From: an uncultured Oxalobacteraceae bacterium
GTDB taxonomy: Bacteria; Pseudomonadota; Gammaproteobacteria; Burkholderiales; Burkholderiaceae
Assembly: GCA_946478765.1 (NCBI GenBank)
Contig: CAMLDH010000288.1
Location: forward strand, 1-5,241
Direction of reading: 5' to 3'
Length of the DNA stretch: 5,241 nucleotides
Shown here: positions 5,179-5,241 of the stretch, piece by piece
How positions within the stretch are numbered: position 1 is the first letter of the stretch
Layout: every line of letters begins with the position of its first letter
Translations under genes and position numbers: made by a program
Notes under the pieces: generated by a model
Told to the model about the DNA's origin: nothing
Seen by the model: only the letters and a program-made list of their open reading frames with translations
Database searches by the model: none

Positions 5179-5241
5179 TCACCCGCCGATCTGCCGGAAC
5201 GGATCCAGCGCGAGATCGATCAGGCGCCGCTCGCGCACGAC
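5179..5241 (-). CDS. C-terminal 20 residues of an unidentified protein, cut by the window edge
   Basis: From the right edge the minus strand reads 20 codons ending LDLALDPFRQIGG-like (final residues ALDPFRQIGG) and then TGA. Eighteen of the 20 codons end in G or C, the pattern of a real gene in a GC-rich genome and unlike the + strand frames here. A strong hairpin follows the stop immediately. I cannot name the family from so short a tail. Confidence 0.5.
   Translation of the reverse strand, partial: VVRERRLIDLALDPFRQIGG

Overview
The window looks like the end of a draft contig from a betaproteobacterium, probably in or near Oxalobacteraceae (Herbaspirillum/Collimonas-like). This rests on the GC-rich housekeeping genes (about 60-70% GC in rows counted by eye) and the gene set nnrD, ybbA, tesA, mnmH; the genus is inference. 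Bases 1-47 are not biological: they read as an Illumina P7/index/TruSeq read-2 adapter joined directly to a truncated gene.

Bases 48-3277 are ordinary chromosome. A 5'-truncated nnrD (NAD(P)H-hydrate repair, + strand) converges on ybbA (ABC ATPase, - strand). ybbA is divergent from tesA (periplasmic GDSL thioesterase/lysophospholipase, + strand), and the two start codons overlap in one CATG. tesA is followed after 4 bases by mnmH (tRNA 2-selenouridine synthase), probably in the same transcript.

Bases 3278-5241 are accessory DNA. In order they hold: a decayed fragment of a BNR/sialidase-like beta-propeller gene (3285-3461); a strong hairpin (3497-3532); a lower-GC minus-strand gene of 288 codons with a Ser-rich disordered N-terminus and an ADP-ribosyltransferase-like C-terminal half (3546-4412); an intrinsic terminator pointing the same way (4452-4499); a 19-bp tandem duplication; a tiny ORF with an excellent Shine-Dalgarno; a perfect match to the HrpL 'hrp box' (4757-4784, minus strand); a 164-bp MITE-like element with perfect 28-bp inverted repeats (4859-5022); a hairpin; and the last 20 codons of an unidentified high-GC gene entering from the right.

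The most interesting reading is a small type III effector locus: an HrpL-type promoter pointing at an effector-like gene, with a short ORF and a terminator in between, so the real HrpL target could be the small ORF, the effector by read-through, or both. No type III secretion apparatus genes or hrpL lie in the window, so the effector assignment depends on promoter motif, protein character and composition.
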